A stretch of DNA of 6,208 nucleotides, taken from positions 1-6,208 of the forward strand of contig CAIUZX010000074.1 of the NCBI GenBank assembly GCA_903903715.1, read 5' to 3'. Positions 5,003 to 6,208 of the stretch are shown piece by piece. The stretch's first letter is position 1, and every line of letters starts with the position of its first letter. The notes under the pieces are model-generated. The model was not told the origin of the DNA. It did no database searches and saw only the letters and a program-made list of their open reading frames with translations. The stretch is from an uncultured Caulobacterales bacterium (GTDB lineage Bacteria > Pseudomonadota > Alphaproteobacteria > Caulobacterales > Caulobacteraceae). Made by a program: the position numbers and the translations under genes.

Positions 5003-5694
5003 TATCTGACCAGCGCCTCCGCCTGATCCGTCACGGCGTTGAGCGCCGCGCCCCAGGCGTCGGTCAGGTGACCGATGGCGCCTGTATCGATCGTGCGCTC
5101 AGCGTGGTGCGGGCCGTCCCAGACGAGGGCCGCGCGGCCGAAGGGCAGCGGGATCACGCCCCTGTCCCAGGACTTGAGCCGGATCGCCGGATGGCAGGCC
5201 ATGCCGACCAGCAGCACCGGCGCGCCGCTCGCCCCGGCAAGGGTTGCAGCGCCCAGGCTCATCTGGTTGGCGGGCCCCCGCGGGCCGTCGGGGGTGATGG
5301 CGACGCCGCCGCCGCCCTTCAGCCACTTCAGGGACTCGCGGAAGGCCTGCGCCCCGCCCTTGGCCTTCGCCGCCGAAGCCGACTTGGCCGCCGAGCCCCG
5401 GATCGCGGGAAAGCCGAGCTTTTCCATGGCGCTGGCGATGAACTGCCCATCGGGGGAAAGGGACACCATCACCCGGGGCGGCTGGGCGCGGCCCTTCGGC
5501 CAGCTGCCGGGGGCCAGCGCGATGCGACTGTGCCAGAAACACACCACGACCCCGCCACCCTTGTCCCACACGCCCTCCGCCCGCTCCGCGCCGGAGACGG
5601 TCCAGCGCAGGGTGCGAAGGCAAAGGTTTAAGTACCCCGCGAAGATCGCGGCGAGCAGGCCTTGCACGATGGGGTTACGGAACAGCGCCTTCAT
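5002..5694 (-). CDS. Lysophospholipid acyltransferase-like protein, DUF374 family
   Basis: This 230-residue protein belongs by motif to DUF374, a branch of the LPLAT (glycerolipid acyltransferase) superfamily. An N-terminal hydrophobic segment (about 8-28, VQGLLAAIFAGYLNLCL) would anchor it in the inner membrane. CFWHSRIAL (52-60) holds the catalytic His (H55). MVSLSPDGQFIASAMEKLGF (76-95), IRGS (98-101) and AITPDGPRGP (132-141) are the other family blocks; the last is the typical DUF374 substrate loop. The classical HxxxxD of LPLATs is not intact (H55 is followed by SRIAL), as is normal for this branch. The exact substrate is unknown. Its place between an MsbA-type flippase and waaA, overlapping both neighbours (ATGA with msbA, TAATG with waaA), suggests acyl transfer to lipid A or its precursor, perhaps a late secondary acylation. 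It is not a standard LpxL/LpxM sequence. The family call is firm; the substrate is inferred. Confidence 0.88.
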   Translation of the reverse strand: MKALFRNPIVQGLLAAIFAGYLNLCLRTLRWTVSGAERAEGVWDKGGGVVVCFWHSRIALAPGSWPKGRAQPPRVMVSLSPDGQFIASAMEKLGFPAIRGSAAKSASAAKAKGGAQAFRESLKWLKGGGGVAITPDGPRGPANQMSLGAATLAGASGAPVLLVGMACHPAIRLKSWDRGVIPLPFGRAALVWDGPHHAERTIDTGAIGHLTDAWGAALNAVTDQAEALVR

Positions 5695-6208
5695 CCCGCC
5701 GCCGCCTTGGTCTCGACGGGCACGGTCTCAAGCGACTGCGCCCGCGCCAGCCGCGCATAGAGCCCGCCCTCGGCCATCAGGCTGTCATGGTCGCCCACCG
5801 CCTCGACCCGTCCGCCGGAGATCACATAGATGCGGTCGGCCTTGCGCACGGTGGAGAGCCGGTGCGCGATCATCACCGTGGCCCGGCCCGCCATCAGCCG
5901 CTCCAGCGCCTCTTGCACGCGGGCCTCGCTTTCGGTGTCGAGGGCGCTGGTCGCCTCGTCGAGCAACAGGATCGGGGCGTTCTTCAGGAAGGCCCGCGCG
6001 ATGGCGATGCGCTGCTTCTGCCCGCCGGAGAGGCGCTGACCCCCCTCACCCGCCATGGCGAGATACCCGCCGGGCAGGGCGGTGATGAAGTCGTGCGCGG
6101 CGGCGGCTCTGGCGGCGGCCTCCACCTCCGCATCGGTGGCTTCGGGGCGGGCATAGGCGATATTGGCGCGCAGGGTGTCGTCGAACAGGAAAGGCTCCTG
6201 CGTCACCA
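5691..6208 (-). CDS. msbA: ABC transporter ATP-binding C-terminal part, MsbA-type lipid A flippase (N-terminus beyond right edge)
   Basis: Only the last 171 codons are present; the membrane domain and Walker A lie beyond the right edge. The visible part begins in the Q-loop (VTQEPFLFDDT, residues 1-11 of the fragment). It then has the ABC signature LSGGQKQR (59-66), Walker B ILLLDEATSALD (79-90), the H-loop IAHRLSTV (113-120; H115) and the D-loop SALD. The GTG at 6206 is an internal Val codon, not a start. These blocks mark an exporter-type half transporter of the MsbA/MDR family. MsbA flips lipid A-core from the inner to the outer leaflet of the inner membrane using ATP. Specificity for lipid A is inferred from the neighbours waaA and lpxK, since the nucleotide-binding domain alone does not show it. 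The stop overlaps the acyltransferase start by four bases (ATGA). Confidence 0.9.
   Translation of the reverse strand, partial: VTQEPFLFDDTLRANIAYARPEATDAEVEAAARAAAAHDFITALPGGYLAMAGEGGQRLSGGQKQRIAIARAFLKNAPILLLDEATSALDTESEARVQEALERLMAGRATVMIAHRLSTVRKADRIYVISGGRVEAVGDHDSLMAEGGLYARLARAQSLETVPVETKAAAG

Noticed and set aside
3524..5026. 500-codon plus-strand frame opposite lpxK and waaA
   Set aside because: Long only because high GC removes stops from the opposite strand. The translation is rich in Arg, Gln, Gly and Pro with no family motif, while WaaA and LpxK are unmistakable on the minus strand.
5075..6085. 336-codon plus-strand frame opposite the acyltransferase and msbA genes
   Set aside because: A GC-driven shadow of two well-supported minus-strand genes; its translation is Pro/Arg/Ala-rich without motifs.

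Overview
The window looks like chromosomal DNA from an alphaproteobacterium, most likely of the Caulobacterales (Caulobacter/Brevundimonas/Phenylobacterium type). The reasons are the high GC content (about 65-70% over most of its length), the tight gene run msbA / DUF374 acyltransferase / waaA / lpxK, and the hpf-ptsN pair. This placement comes from gene order and protein style, not from a database comparison. Every gene I can support lies on the minus strand, so transcription runs from the right edge to the left edge.

Right half (2704-6208): an operon for the lipid A-Kdo core of lipopolysaccharide. In order of transcription it has the 3' end of an MsbA-type lipid A flippase, a lysophospholipid-acyltransferase-like protein (DUF374), Kdo transferase WaaA and lipid A 4'-kinase LpxK. 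The genes overlap by a few bases (ATGA, TAATG), so translation is probably coupled. At the waaA/lpxK joint an imperfect 20-bp tandem duplication has copied the lpxK start. It creates a seven-codon reading frame linked by ATGA overlaps to waaA upstream and lpxK downstream.

Middle (1124-2541): long-form hibernation promoting factor (hpf), then ptsN (EIIA-Ntr of the nitrogen PTS). Each has a clear Shine-Dalgarno site. In many proteobacteria these two genes follow rpoN; here lpxK is upstream instead. The hpf-ptsN gap (1589-1818) holds no convincing gene, but it contains two tandem hairpins and a nested direct/inverted repeat that may be regulatory.

Left end (1-1053): accessory-looking DNA. One gene encodes an M15-like zinc peptidase with no Sec signal, a phage/toxin-style Asn-Pro-Asn...Gly-Arg-Phe-Thr-Ser-Gly motif and a Gly/Pro-rich linker. 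Its catalytic half has far lower GC than its N-terminal half. Eight bases further on, a gene with a classical signal peptide starts and runs off the left edge. A peptidoglycan-peptidase gene with no signal peptide followed directly by a secreted partner resembles an effector/immunity or prophage-derived lysis-type module. This is the most interesting part of the window, but the functional reading is inference.
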